NCBI GenBank assembly: GCA_015183035.1
Contig: JACZZP010000009.1
Location: forward strand, 1,860,001 to 1,924,000
Length of the DNA stretch: 64,000 nt
Direction: 5' to 3'
From: Meloidogyne chitwoodi
Taxonomy: Eukaryota; Nematoda; Chromadorea; Rhabditida; Meloidogynidae
Part shown: piece after piece, positions 47,876-59,071 of the stretch
Layout of the letters: every line of letters starts with the position of its first letter
Position numbering within the stretch: position 1 is the stretch's first letter
Translations under genes and position numbers: made by a program
The notes under the pieces: model-generated
What the model saw: the letters and a program-made list of their open reading frames with translations, nothing else
Told to the model about the DNA's origin: nothing
The model's database searches: none

Positions 47876-48258
47876 GGGTTAGAAGTCGTTGTGGGTTCCC
47901 AAGTGGAGGTGCAACCCTCCGGCGTTTGAGTGCCTTCGGCTCTCAAACGCCCCACTAAAAGTTTTAAAGGTGTGGTGGGTTAGAAGTCGTTGTGTGTTCC
48001 AAAGTGGAGGTGCAACCCTCAGGCGTTTGAGTGCCTTCGGCCCTCAAACGCCCCGCTAAAAGTTTTAAAGGTGTGCTGGGTTAGAAGTCGTTGTGGGTTC
48101 CAAAGTGGAGGTGCAACCCTCCGGCGTTTGAGTGCCTTTGGCCCTCATGCGCCTCTCTTAAGTTTGAAAGTTGTGTGGGCAAGAAGTTGTGGTAGGATTA
48201 GAAGTGGTGGGCAACCCTCCGGCGTTTGAGAGCCAAAGGCCCTCAAACGCCCCGCTAA
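47876..48258 (+). repeat. About 110-bp GC-rich tandem repeat, four copies
   Basis: Four units, the last diverged, each with GTGGAGGTGCAACCCTC and a hairpin made of GGCGTTTGAG and CTCAAACGCC (or close variants) around a TGCCTTCGGC-type loop. The composition is sharply GC-richer than the surroundings. Open frames across it are incidental. Confidence 0.85.
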
Positions 48259-48332
48259 TACAGAATTGAATAGGCTATATCATTAAATAGTTTAAAAATA
48301 TAAAGTTTAGAAAAGTTAAGATAAAATAAAAT

Positions 48333-49355
48333 GTGTCCCCCTACTCTGTTCACCCTGTATTGTTAGTTATTTGTTTTCTAATAAATGCTTCACTCCGAAC
48401 CTACTTGCCAACTTGTAGAACGCAAAGATGTAGATTGAGGAATTTGAATGATCAAAACACAATTAATTGAATTTCGTGAACATAAGAAAAAAAAGGATTT
48501 GAAAGTAAACTCAAGGATAATATTAAATTTATTTTACAAAGTTAATAATACTTCATTCGAAAAAGCATACAATAATTAATCACACAATAAAAACAAATAG
48601 GAAAGAAAATCTCTAATATAATTGAGTATGTGTTTGTAAGTTCAGGTTTCTATAGTAAACTGATTTAGAGGAAGAGAAAATTGCGCTTTTGTATTGATTA
48701 ACGTTGTATATTATACAAGCAGAATATTTTGATACGTTTTCTTGAGGAGGTGGTGGATTGCTTGTAATACTTTGGTGGTGGCTGCTGATGCTTGGATTCC
48801 CCTGCGGTAGTGGCCTTTTTGATTTGTCACGCTGCGGGGGATGACTCTGATGCTTGGATTACCCTGCGGTAGTGGCCTTTTTGATTTGTCACGCTGCGGG
48901 GTAGCTGCTGATGCTTGGATTACTCTTCGGTGGATAGGTGGTTTTCCCTCAAGAAAAATTATCAAAATATTCTGCTTGTATAATATACAACGTTAGTCAA
49001 TACAAAAGCGCAATTTTCTCTTCCTCTAAATCAGTTTACTATAGAAACCCGAACTTACAAACACATACTCAATTATATTAGAGATTTTCTTTCCTATTTG
49101 TTTTTATTGTGTGATTAATTATTGTATGCTTTTTCGAATGAAGTATTATTAACTTTGTAAAATAAATTTAATATTATCCTTAAGTTTACTTTCAAATCCT
49201 TGTTTTTTCTTATGTTCACGAAATTCAATTAATTATGTTTTGATCATTCAAATTCCTCATCTATCTTTGCGTTCTACAAGTTGGCAAGTATATTCGGAGT
49301 GAAGCATTTATTAGAAAACAAATAACTGTAACGGGTGACCAGAGTAGGGGGACAC
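48333..49355. repeat. Palindrome 1 (fold-back, arms about 410 bp)
   Basis: The left arm starts GTGTCCCCCTACTCTG at 48333 and matches the complement of the right arm ending at 49355, with few differences. The arms meet near 48745 and 48946. The 200-bp centre holds a 70-bp tandem repeat with GATGCTTGGATT and CTGCGGTAGTGGCC. Confidence 0.88.
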
Positions 49356-49360
49356 ATCTT

Positions 49361-50447
49361 TGAAAATTATTTTAAATATATGTGAAAAAGTATGAAAAAT
49401 TATTTGAAAAAAATTTGAACATAGATCAAAAATTATTTGAAAAAGTACTGAACAATTATTTGAAAAATTATTTGAACTCTTTTTAAAAATTATTTGTAAC
49501 ATTTTGAAATAAAATGAAAAGATTACATAACTTTATTGAATTTCTTCTCTTTGTGAGAGCATAAATCGTATTTTTTAAATCCATTTTCGTCAAGTAAGTC
49601 GTTTTATTTAGATCGAGATGATCTTTCAAAATAATACACTATTATCGGGATTTAGGTTTATAACTAAAGGATTTTACAGAGCAACATAAAGTATCAGAAC
49701 ATTCATAAATAACTTTACTTGGAAAAGAAGAATTTATTCGAAATTCATTTTTATTAGACTGATCAAAAATTAATGATTAAAATTATTTCACCTTAAATAT
49801 TCTGAACTCATCATTTGATATATTAAGATCAATCTACTAAATCTCATTCATCTAAATGCATAAAAAATTGCTCGATACTCACAAGAGGAGAAGAATTGTG
49901 AAAGGGAGTAGGAGGAAAAGAGGAGAAGATAAGCACCCTACTCCGAATGCTTATCCTCTCCTCATCTTCCTCTTTCACAATTCTTATCTCTTGTGAGTAT
50001 AGGAGAATACTTAAGATATATCTTTACGATGGAGCTTAATATATCAAATGATGAGTTCAGAATATTTAGGGTGAAATAATTTTAATCATTAATTTTTGAT
50101 CATTCTAATAAAAATGAATATATAATAAATTCTTCTTTTTCAAGTAAAGTTATTTATGAATGTTCTGATACTTTATGTTGCTCTGTAAAATCCTTTAGTT
50201 ATAAACCTAAATCCCGATAATAGTGTATTATTTTGAAAGCACATCCGATCGTAAAGCATCTTGACGAAAATGGATTTAAAAAATATGATTTATACTCTCA
50301 CAAAGAGAAGTTCAATTTGTTTAAAAAATTTTCTAAATAATTTTTCAAAAGATTTCAAATATTTTTACAAATATAGTCATCATCTTTTAAATGTTTTTTC
50401 AAATAATTTTTCAAACTTTTCCACATATCTTTAAAATAATTTTTCAA
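49361..50447. repeat. Palindrome 2 (fold-back, about 1.1 kb)
   Basis: Arms run from 49361 towards a centre near 49935 and back to 50447. The outer parts are ATTATTTGAAAAA-like repeats. Inner arms match over several hundred bases, and the centre is a GAGGAGAA/TTCTCCTC-rich hairpin. It shares segments (TGATATATTAAG, AACTTTATT) with palindrome 3, so the two are related copies. Confidence 0.82.
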
Positions 50448-50672
50448 GATTTAGTATATTGGATAATAAAAAAGCGAGAACCACACTAACTTTGACTGAG
50501 CTCACCAACTGAACTCTTCTGACTGAACCCATATAACGGAGAAATGTGTAAATATGAGAATAATAATGGGCTGATAAATATATGTTAGGAGAAGTGGAAT
50601 AGCGGACATTAGAATATATTGGAAATTGCTCTTTCTTGGTGACTAATTCCCTCTACAATAAATATTATTTTT

Positions 50673-51410
50673 TATCCCATATTTTCTAATAAGTTCGTTT
50701 ACTTACTGCCGAGAAGTGCTTCAAAATAGTAACACTATTATCAGGATGATTATGTTATCTCTTAAGTAATTTACACAACAACATAAAATCTTAGAACATT
50801 CACGAATAACTTTATTAGAAGATGGGGATTTTGTTTTAGATTCATTTTTGATAGAATGATTAAAAGTAAAGATTTAACTTATTTCACCTTAAATACTCTG
50901 AGACATTAATTGATATATTAAGCTTCGCTTACTTAAAGATAATTCATCTGAATGTATAATAAATTTTGCTCATATTCTCCCAAAAGAGAATAAGCATTGT
51001 GAAAGAAGGTGAGTGAAGATGAGAGGATATGCATTCGGAGGAGGATGCATATCCTCTCCTCTTCTCCCCTCCTCCTCCTCTTTTACAATGCTTCTGCTCT
51101 TTTGTGAGTATATGAGAAAGTTATTATACATTCAGATGAATTATCTTTAGGTGAAGCTTAATATATCACTTAATGTATCAGAGTATTTAAAGTGCAATAA
51201 TTTAAATCTTTACTTTATAATCATTTTAACAAAAATGAATTAAAACACAATCCCCATCTTCTAATAAAGTTATTCGTGTGAATGTTCTAATCTTTTATAT
51301 TGCTGTGTAAAGTACTTAAGGGATAACATAATCATCCTGATAATAGTTTTACTCTTTTGAAAGCACTTCTCGGCAGTAAAGTAAAAGGACATATTAGAAA
51401 ATATGAGAAA
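50673..51410. repeat. Palindrome 3 (fold-back, about 740 bp)
   Basis: Arms begin CCCATATTTTCTAATA at 50673 and end with the complement near 51410, with the centre near 51045. The arms include TACTGCCGAGAAGTGCTT and its complement. It is related to palindrome 2 through the inner arm. Confidence 0.82.
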
Positions 51411-51821
51411 AATTAAATTAACGTTTTTTTCTTGAAAAGAATTTTCTTAAATCTAGCCACTACCTATGGGAATAAAAGCAGAAAAATTTTGGGGCGAAAC
51501 TGGTAAATTAATTTTTGATTTAAAAAATGGATAACGACACCGACGACATATCCTTTTTCCCCCGCAATGCTCGCGACACTGCCTTCTACTAAAATTTTTT
51601 TAATTATTTTATTTTTTATTTCCATTATAAAAATCGAAGATATTTTTTTAATGTTTAATTATAAATAACTATACAAAATATTATTTTATTATAAAAAGTA
51701 TTTGATTTGTTGAAAAAATTTATGATGGAAAAAGAATACTATTTGAATCTTCTCGACGAGCTTGATCGAATGGTGTTGGTCAACATGTGCTCCGCCAGTT
51801 TGTTTTATATTTTATCCTTCT

Positions 51822-52378
51822 AGGGTTACTGACATTTTATCTCACTAGAATGACTGACATTTTGTCCCACTAGGGTTACTGACATTTTGTCCCACTAAGG
51901 TTACTGACTTTTTGTCCCACTAGGGCGAGACATTTTGCCAACTAAGAGGACTGACATTTTGTCCCGCTAGGATTACTGACATTTTGTCCCACTAAGGTTA
52001 CTGACATTTTGTCCCACTAGGGTGACTCATTTTGTCCCACTAAGGTTACTGACATTTTGTCCTGCCTGTTGATTGCATTTTATCCCAATAGACTGAATTT
52101 TGTTCCGTCGTTTTACTGACATTTTGTCCCGCTATGGTTACTGACATTTTGTCCCACTAAGGTGACTGACATTTTGTCCCACTAAGGTGACTGACATTTT
52201 GTCCCACTAATGTTACTGACATTTTGTCCTATTAGGGTGACTGACATTTTATCCAGATAGGGTAACTGGAATTTTATCCCACTAGGGTGAGTGACATTTT
52301 GTCCCACGAGGGTCACTGACATTTTGTTCCGATAGGGTGACTGACATTTTTCCCACTAGGTTTTACTGACATTTTTTC
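51822..52378 (+). repeat. 25-bp minisatellite (left part)
   Basis: About 22 units of ACTGACATTTTGTCCCACTA plus a short variable piece. The same array in the same orientation resumes at 53078-53165, so the fold-back element between them has split one array. Confidence 0.88.
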
Positions 52379-53069
52379 GGTGGCCGAACCTTTCGTCAAT
52401 GAACCTTTCGTCAATGAACTTTTCGTCAATACCTTTCGTCAATGAACCTTTCGTCAACACCTTTCGTCAATGAACTTTTCGTCAATACCTTTCGTCAATA
52501 AACCTTTCGTCAATGAACCTTTCGTCACTTAAGTCATATTTTTAAAAAACAAACCTTTCGTCAATGAACCTTTCGTCATTTAAGTCATATTTAAAAAAAA
52601 CAAACAGGCAATCCCTTAATTTTATGTAACTCGGTACATATTTAATTTTGTAAAACGTAAGTGGTACCATTCGATTCAGCTCGACGAGATGAATCGAATA
52701 GTATGTCTTTTTTTCGCTGAAATGTTTTTTTTCAAAAAATAAAGTACTTGATTAAAAATCATGGATAAAGTCAAATGTTAGACAAAATCTGAGTTCAGAT
52801 TCGTAATCTCCGCCCCAAATTACCCCTAGAAACATGTTTTCAGAATTATTTAACTTTTTTTTCAATGGGATCTAGATTCTTTGGGATTGCCTGTTTGTTT
52901 TTTAAAATATGACTTAAGTGACGAAAGGTTCATTGACGAAAGGTTTATTGACGAAAGGTATTGACGAAAGGTTCATTGACGAAAAGGTATTGACGAAAGG
53001 TTCATTCACGAAAGGTATTGACGGAAAGTTCATTGACGAATGGTTCATTGACGAAAGGTCCGGGAACCA
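52379..53069. mobile_element. Fold-back element inserted in the minisatellite
   Basis: The outer parts are inverted arrays of a 15-bp unit (ACCTTTCGTCAATGA on the left, its complement on the right), closing on an inner inverted repeat around AACAAACAGGCAATCCC at about 52600 and 52885. The T-rich flanks (TTTTTTC) on both sides may be the duplicated target. There is no coding sequence. Confidence 0.7.
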
Positions 53070-53077
53070 TTTTTTCC

Positions 53078-53165
53078 GATAGGGTGACTGACATTTTATC
53101 CCACTAGGGTGTGACATTTTGTCCCACTAGAGTTACTGACATTCTGTTCCGTTAGGGTGACTGAC
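53078..53165 (+). repeat. 25-bp minisatellite (right part)
   Basis: About three further units of the array at 51822-52378, same orientation, separated from it by the fold-back insertion. Confidence 0.8.
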
Positions 53166-53289
53166 ATTTTCTTTCGAATAATTTTGCTTTTGCGAAATTA
53201 CCAAATTTCAATTTCGAAGGAATTTCGATTCGACTTTTCTCAATTTCACCCGCCCTGTGAGAGAGGCTAAAAAAAAGTTGATGTTCATA

Positions 53290-53412
53290 AATTGCACGTC
53301 ATTTCATCCCAACGTAAAAAAATCGGTGAAAAAATCGTGGGCTCGTGTAAAAGAAATGTTGTTTTTTGTCGTTGTGACGAAATACCTGTAATAGAATGGC
53401 ACGAAATGTTAA
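53290..53412. repeat. Diverged relative of the 44.4-kb inverted-repeat element
   Basis: TTGCACGTCATTTCATCCC with GTTGTGACGAAATACCTGT and GGCACGAAATGTT form a worn inverted repeat with the same end sequence as the element at 44391-44465. Confidence 0.45.
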
Positions 53413-53909
53413 GAGTCCATTTTTCAAAACAGAATGGAAATATAAAATTTTGAAAATTTTCTGTAGTAAAAATAATTTATTATAAAATACTTGGGAGCTG
53501 TTCCAAAATTTTTTGTTTTAATCTAAACATCTCTATTTCTTTTTCTTAAATATGCTTCACTTAGGTAAAGGACCAAAAAAAAATTATTATCCTCTTTAAA
53601 ATAATATACATTAAAATTTCACATATGTATTTGAAGTTCAAGTATTTCTAAATTTATTCAGATTGTTTTATCTTCTTAACAACAGTTCTTGAACCCTTTT
53701 TTTACATTATGCAACCTTTCTTCACAATTTCCCATTATTTAATTACTAAAGATTAATTTTTATAATATTTAACATCCATTTATGTATTACTTAATTTTAC
53801 AATTATTATGTCAAAATTCCCAATTAATTATTATTATTTTAGATTTCAGAATTTTTATTTTAATTTCTTTTAATTCTTTCCTCATGCATCAAGTTGTTTT
53901 ATCTTCTTA

Positions 53910-54098
53910 TTATTTTCCGGGTCCTCCATGACCATGTCCATGATGATCATTAGGCTTTAAAAAAAATTTATTAAAATCATTTTAAATTTATTTTAATACA
54001 TTAGGTACTTTAGGCTCTAGCTGTCCATAGCTAAGTCCTTGAGCAATGAAAAATTGAAAAGCAATTAAAAAGAAAACAAGAATTTGTTTAAATTGCAT
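53910..54098 (-). CDS. Small secreted His/Gly peptide precursor, 47 aa (2 exons)
   Basis: Exons 54000-54098 and 53910-53954 (phase 0) give a 47-aa precursor. Residues 1-21 are a signal peptide (MQFKQILVFFLIAFQFFIAQG). The mature part is about 26 aa and ends PNDHHGHGHGGPGK. It has no cysteine. The size and Gly/His/Pro-rich end resemble secreted peptide genes, but I see no match to CLE, CEP or IDA plant-peptide motifs. Function unknown; metal binding by the histidines is possible. Confidence 0.7.
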
Positions 54099-54700
54099 TT
54101 TTATCTTTCAAAATTAATTAATTTGAATTTTTTTATATTTTTTTGATAAAATTAATAATTTTAGCCTGCCTTTTATTCATCCAAATTTTATCAAAAATTA
54201 TTTAAACAAATGTCTTAAATTAAAAATTAATATATTTAAATTTACTTAAATCAACATTAAATTGTCTGATTTTTAAATTTTACCAATTTAAAAGCAAAGT
54301 TCACAAGATTTTAAAACAAACTTTAATGTATTAGTGAATATAAAATAAAATAAGAATCTCAATTTATAAAATTGACAGATAAATAAATAAAAAAATAATT
54401 TAATTTTTTAAATTTAAGAATAATGAGTATGTTAAAGCTTCGTGGAAATTTTTTTTTAAATTAAAGCTAGATTTAAAAAAAGCTAATTCTTGATATTAAT
54501 AAAATATTAACTTTTTTTATATGAAATTAAATTTCTAAAATTAAAAAAAAAATAAGTTTCTAAACACCTTATAAAAATTATTTGGATAAAGGGAAGGAAC
54601 TAAAACAGGTTAAAAACAAAAATGTTTTAATTCAACTTAACTATTTATATTAGACATCTTAAATTTATAAATTTTTTGTTAAAATTACCTACATATTATT
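54099..54700. other. AT-rich intergenic spacer
   Basis: 600 bp between two minus-strand secreted genes. No supported feature. Confidence 0.45.
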
Positions 54701-55778
54701 TTACAATAGAAAATAAAATATAAAACAAAAAATTGTTAATTGAATATAAATTGGTATGACAAACTTTTTTGAACTATTCCATGGATATAGATAACCTCTT
54801 CCTGATGATCCGTAAAATGGTGGTCTAAAATATAAAAACTTAGTTATAATCTTCAATTATTTTTAAAAATTAATTATTTAACCTCTGAGGAAAACGATCA
54901 CTTCCTTGATAAAAAGGTCGATTCCCTTCATTACCCCAAGGAAATCTTCCATCATTTCCTGGTGTATAAGGTGTTGTTATTGTATTACAATGATCAAAAC
55001 TGCAACTTGTACATCTAATTAAATATAAATAGGTATTAAAAAATATTTTAATATTTAACCGTATTTGATCACCCCCAATTTGTTGTAACATATCACAACT
55101 TTCAAAAAATGGTAAAAGACATCCAGCTTTGATTGCTTTGTTTTTTAAATATGTATAAATATTTATTAAACTAATAAAAATATATTTACTTATTCCATTC
55201 ATTATATTATATACACGCATACAAGAACGGACAGTATATTCACAATTAATTGGATTTGGGTTATAACTGCAAGTAATGCCTTCACATGAATAACATAACA
55301 AAGCATCTAATTTAATTAAAATATTAAAAATAAAACAAAAAATAAATCAATGTGTTGGTATATTCTTGACTTTTTCTAACAATAAGTAAGATAAAAAAAT
55401 ATTAGTATCAGGATTTAAATGTCAGCATATCGAAATGTAAAATTAATTAAAAATTTAGTAAATTAATGAGGATATAATTATTATTATTTCAAAATTTAAT
55501 TATATAATAGATAACTAATTATAATATATAAATTACTATTATTTGATTATATTTAAATTATTTTTAATTAAAATGTACTATTCTATGTCATATTTATAAA
55601 TTTTATTATTATTTTTGGGGATATATTTAACTTAAATATTTTCACCTAAATATTTTCTAATTATTTAATTAAATTAATTCTTCAAATAAATAATAAATTT
55701 AAAATTATTACCATTTGATTTAAAAAGTACTATAAAAATATAGATAAAAGAAATAAAGCATTTGATTATTTTTTTCAT
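54701..55778 (-). CDS. Ly6/uPAR-like secreted protein with GPI-type tail, 171 aa (5 exons)
   Basis: Exons are 55712-55778, 55190-55306, 55060-55135, 54883-55014 and 54701-54824 (516 nt, phase closed). A signal peptide is followed by a cysteine framework: LLCYSCEG at the start, several spaced cysteines, and RCTSCSFDHCN at the end, the usual CxxCxxxxCN close of Ly6/uPAR-type domains. A Gly/Pro/Arg-rich linker (residues about 110-150) leads to a hydrophobic C-terminus without a cytoplasmic tail, as in GPI-anchored proteins. Nematode Ly6-like proteins often act as surface or receptor-associated proteins; the role here is unknown. Confidence 0.82.
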
Positions 55779-56659
55779 TTTTATTTGAAAACCAAAAATA
55801 TAAGAAAATGAAAATATAAGAAAATGTAAATATTTTTATTTATTTTTTTATTACTATTCATCAGGTATTTGGTTTAAATATTAAATATATATTTATTGAT
55901 TCATACCTTTTTTTAACAAAATTTTAAAGTTATATAACTACCTACCTATATGTATTATATTTTTTAATAATATAAAATTATTATTTTTTTTAAATCTTCA
56001 TTGAATATGTTTATTTATTTAATAGTCTAATAATGAGTTAAAAAATATAAATTTAATTTTTATATAAAAATTATATTCCGTTAAAAACTAATAAAATTGA
56101 AATTAAAAGGAAAAAAATGATTGACAGATTTTTTCTAAAAAATATTTTTGTAGTAGAAATTTCTTGTTTCTTTTTTACTAATAAACTTCAGATATTAATT
56201 CATTATTTTCTTAAATTCATTGGTCCTTTATTTTTTACATCTTAATTTTTAAATATTTTATCAAAAAATATTTTATTTTCTAAAAAATAGAAAATAATTA
56301 ATTTTTAAATTAGGGTCAGTTCAACACATAACCCACCACCACCATTAGAGATAACCTCATTCTAACATTAACACCAATGGACAACACCTCAATATATCAA
56401 AACGGTCTCTGCGTCGACTTGATTTTTCCGGATTTTGAGTTCCCAATAAAGTTTTTTCGTTATCTCTGGATTAATTTCGAACGGTTTTTGTCCCGAAAAA
56501 ATTTATTAAATAACTGGTGATGATATTATAGAATAATTAAATATTATTATAGAAAACTAAACTAAAATTGTGTATTAATCTTATTAGCTAACAATAAGTG
56601 TGGTGATGTCCAAAGGATTGTTAATGTGTAGGATGTGAAACAAGGATCGACTCATTAAT
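55779..56659. other. AT-rich intergenic spacer
   Basis: About 880 bp. A less AT-rich patch at 56318-56480 is not coding in any frame I could support. Confidence 0.45.
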
Positions 56660-57563
56660 TTAAATTTTTAAAAAATTTAAATTGTGATATAAAAAATTAA
56701 TAAAAAATATACATTTAAGAGAGTCTTTTAAATAACGCTCCATAATTAAATTATCAAAATCATTCGGCAAATCAACTGGTTCAGTGTAATATTCTAAAGG
56801 GTGTACAGAAACTTAAAAAAATAAAGTTTGTTATTTTTTAAAACTATAAAACATTTAGCAGAATCTTTTAAATATTGCTCCATAGATAATTCTTCAGTCG
56901 GTAAATATGTAGAATGGTTTGAAGGTTTAGCACGATTATTGAAATAATGTGCGGGAACTATATATTGACTTGATCCAAGTGAAGATTCTTCTTAAAATTA
57001 ATAATAATAATAAATTCAAAAATGACTTTTAAAGATAATTGTAATATTTAAATATAAAATATTTAGGTAAATTTGTTGTATAATTTATGAAATATTTATT
57101 AAATTTTCTTTTTTTATTAAATTAACAGAAGCTTAAAAATTTTATTTTATTAAATATCGTTATATTTATTTTATCGAAATAACCACTTTTATATAAATAA
57201 ATTCAAAGCATAACCTTTTCCGATTTTTTTAAAGTTGAATCTTTTAATAAAATTAATTTAGTAATTTACAATTATATTTTATAAAAATAAGACTAAATTT
57301 TAATTTTAAATATTTTAAAAAATAAATTTTAAATTTTTTCTCTAACTTTGAGGTTTTTTATCCTTTTTTCTTATAAATTTGTTAAATAATTCTTTTCGTT
57401 TTTGATCATCTTTTAAAGCTCTAAATATATTTGAATAGCCATCACCATCTTTTGTATTATTTTCATTACTTTTCTCTTTTTTGTAAAATAAACTAAATCC
57501 ATCATTACTAGAGCAATATAAACAAGAAAATGTTAAAAAGATAAAAATTAGAAAAATATTCAA
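56660..57563 (-). CDS. Secreted protein with repeated MExYLKDSxK motif, 168 aa (3 exons)
   Basis: Exons are 57347-57563, 56853-56990 and 56660-56811 (507 nt, all phase 1, closed). The first exon gives a signal peptide (MNIFLIFIFLTFSCLYC) and a Lys-rich stretch (KRKELFNKFIRKKDKK). The second and third exons each end in the same motif, MEQYLKDSAK and MERYLKDSLK, preceded by proline-containing LP-x(n)-L sequences, so one is probably a duplicate of the other. The stop assumes read-through after the last motif; another 3' exon is possible. Function unknown. Confidence 0.65.
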
Positions 57564-58371
57564 AATTAAGGCTTTTATTTTTTAAGGTTTTTCTTAATTT
57601 TTCCTTTGTTCTAAACTTTATATTATTTTTTATATTATTAAATATGAAAATTAAGAGGGAAAATAATTTTATAAGATAAAAATGCTTTAATTTCTACAAA
57701 TTTAATGTTCGTTTAATAATTTTAATATTTGCTAAGAAAATGAATTTATGAAGGATTTTATTTGTATTTATTGCCAAATATAATCCCTCCCCTTCTTTTT
57801 GAAGACCAAGTCCATTTTCTTAAATTAAATCAAAACACATTTAAATAAAAGATGAAGAAGATTTATTAAATAAATAAAAAAGAAATTACGTCAATTAAAC
57901 TAATTTTTCATCTTTAAAAAAATTTAAATGCAAAAAGCTTATAGAGCAATTCAAAACACATTGCTATTAATTTTAAAAGATATTTACATTTAATGCACTA
58001 TTAGTTAGAGCTGTGAAAAGTAAATTTTAATTTATTTTAATATTAATTTTAAAATCAATTAATTTAAAATTAATGCCTCTATATTTTCTAGGCACAGTTG
58101 ATTAGGCGAGAGCTAATTGTTCCGTGCCTAATTGTCTTCGCTCATAATCGGTGATACTAATTATTATCTACTTCTAATCTTCGGAATAATTTTCTAAATT
58201 TTATTCCCTCTTTTGGAAATTTTATTTAATCAAAAAGAATTTCGTTAAGCAATTATTTTACATTCCTCTTATTTAAAAAAAACTTTAACTAATTTAAATA
58301 TATTTATTATAAGATATTTAATTATTATCATTTTTTAATTAAAAAAATCTAGTAATATTCTTATTCATTTT
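57564..58371. other. AT-rich intergenic spacer
   Basis: About 810 bp, including a slightly GC-richer patch at 58080-58185. No exon or repeat could be supported. Confidence 0.45.
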
Positions 58372-59071
58372 CTAGTTCTCGTTGTTCTTAACAAAGGGAT
58401 GTAAATCTTTAAAACCTTGATAATCTAAATTGATAATTAATTTAAATATTAAAAAATAAAAATATTACAAGTAATTTGTGCTTCATAAAATATTAATTTT
58501 AAATTATTTTTATTAAATAATTTACTATAAAAAAACTTTTCTAAATGTTTTTTGAATCCGGACTCTTAGTACCTCAACCAGATAGATTTTTCCAGTTTTA
58601 TTCTGTTAACCAGAATTTATCAAAAACTTAACGAGAGCCGGACTGATAAACCAGAAAACCAAATATAAAGCTAGTCAGAGTTCTAAATATTAAAATTATT
58701 AAAAACTCACGAGGATTTACTCCTTTAAATTCAAAATCAACTTCTTTCTCTTTATTCTTTTTTAAATTAGTATCTTAATATTTTTTTATAAAAAATAATT
58801 ATAATAATTTAAAAAAACCTTTAGATGATGATTGTCCTCCTAAAGAAAATTTTTTAAATATTTTTGAAGTTTTTTTTCCTTTTTCTTTTATTTTTTGTTC
58901 TTTTTTATTATCATTTAAATAATATTTATCTAAATATTTTTTTCTAATTTCATCATCTTTATTATTATTATTATTATTATTATTATTTCCATCAAAATCC
59001 ATACATAAATAAATTATAAATAAATTAAATAATAAAATAATAATAAATATCCAAAATTTAATATAATTCAT
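58372..59071 (-). CDS. Secreted Asn/Lys-rich protein, 122 aa (3 exons)
   Basis: Exons are 58819-59071, 58711-58773 and 58372-58424 (369 nt, phase 1, closed). The N-terminus is a hydrophobic signal or signal-anchor (residues 5-23). Then come a run of nine Asn from an ATT-type microsatellite, and a strongly basic region (KKEQKIKEKGKKTSKIFKK) that could act as a nuclear-localisation or nucleic-acid-binding patch. No cysteine pairs and no known domain. Function unknown. Confidence 0.68.

Larger units (their letters stand above)
47763..51584. mobile_element. 3.8-kb composite element with 49-bp terminal inverted repeats
   Basis: The ends are 49-bp inverted repeats (47763-47811 and 51536-51584), both beginning AGGCAG and ending TCGTCGGTGTC inward; I count roughly 84% identity by eye. 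Inside are a four-copy GC-rich tandem repeat and three successive palindromes (48333-49355, 49361-50447, 50673-51410). No transposase is visible. The target duplication is unclear. It is most simply a large non-autonomous fold-back-type element, possibly grown by nested insertions. Confidence 0.7.

Noticed and set aside
51822..52378. CRISPR-like regular repeats
   Set aside because: Units are contiguous 25-bp tandem repeats without unique spacers, in a eukaryotic genome.
53910..54098. CLE, CEP or IDA plant-peptide mimic
   Set aside because: The conserved core residues of these families are absent from the C-terminus.
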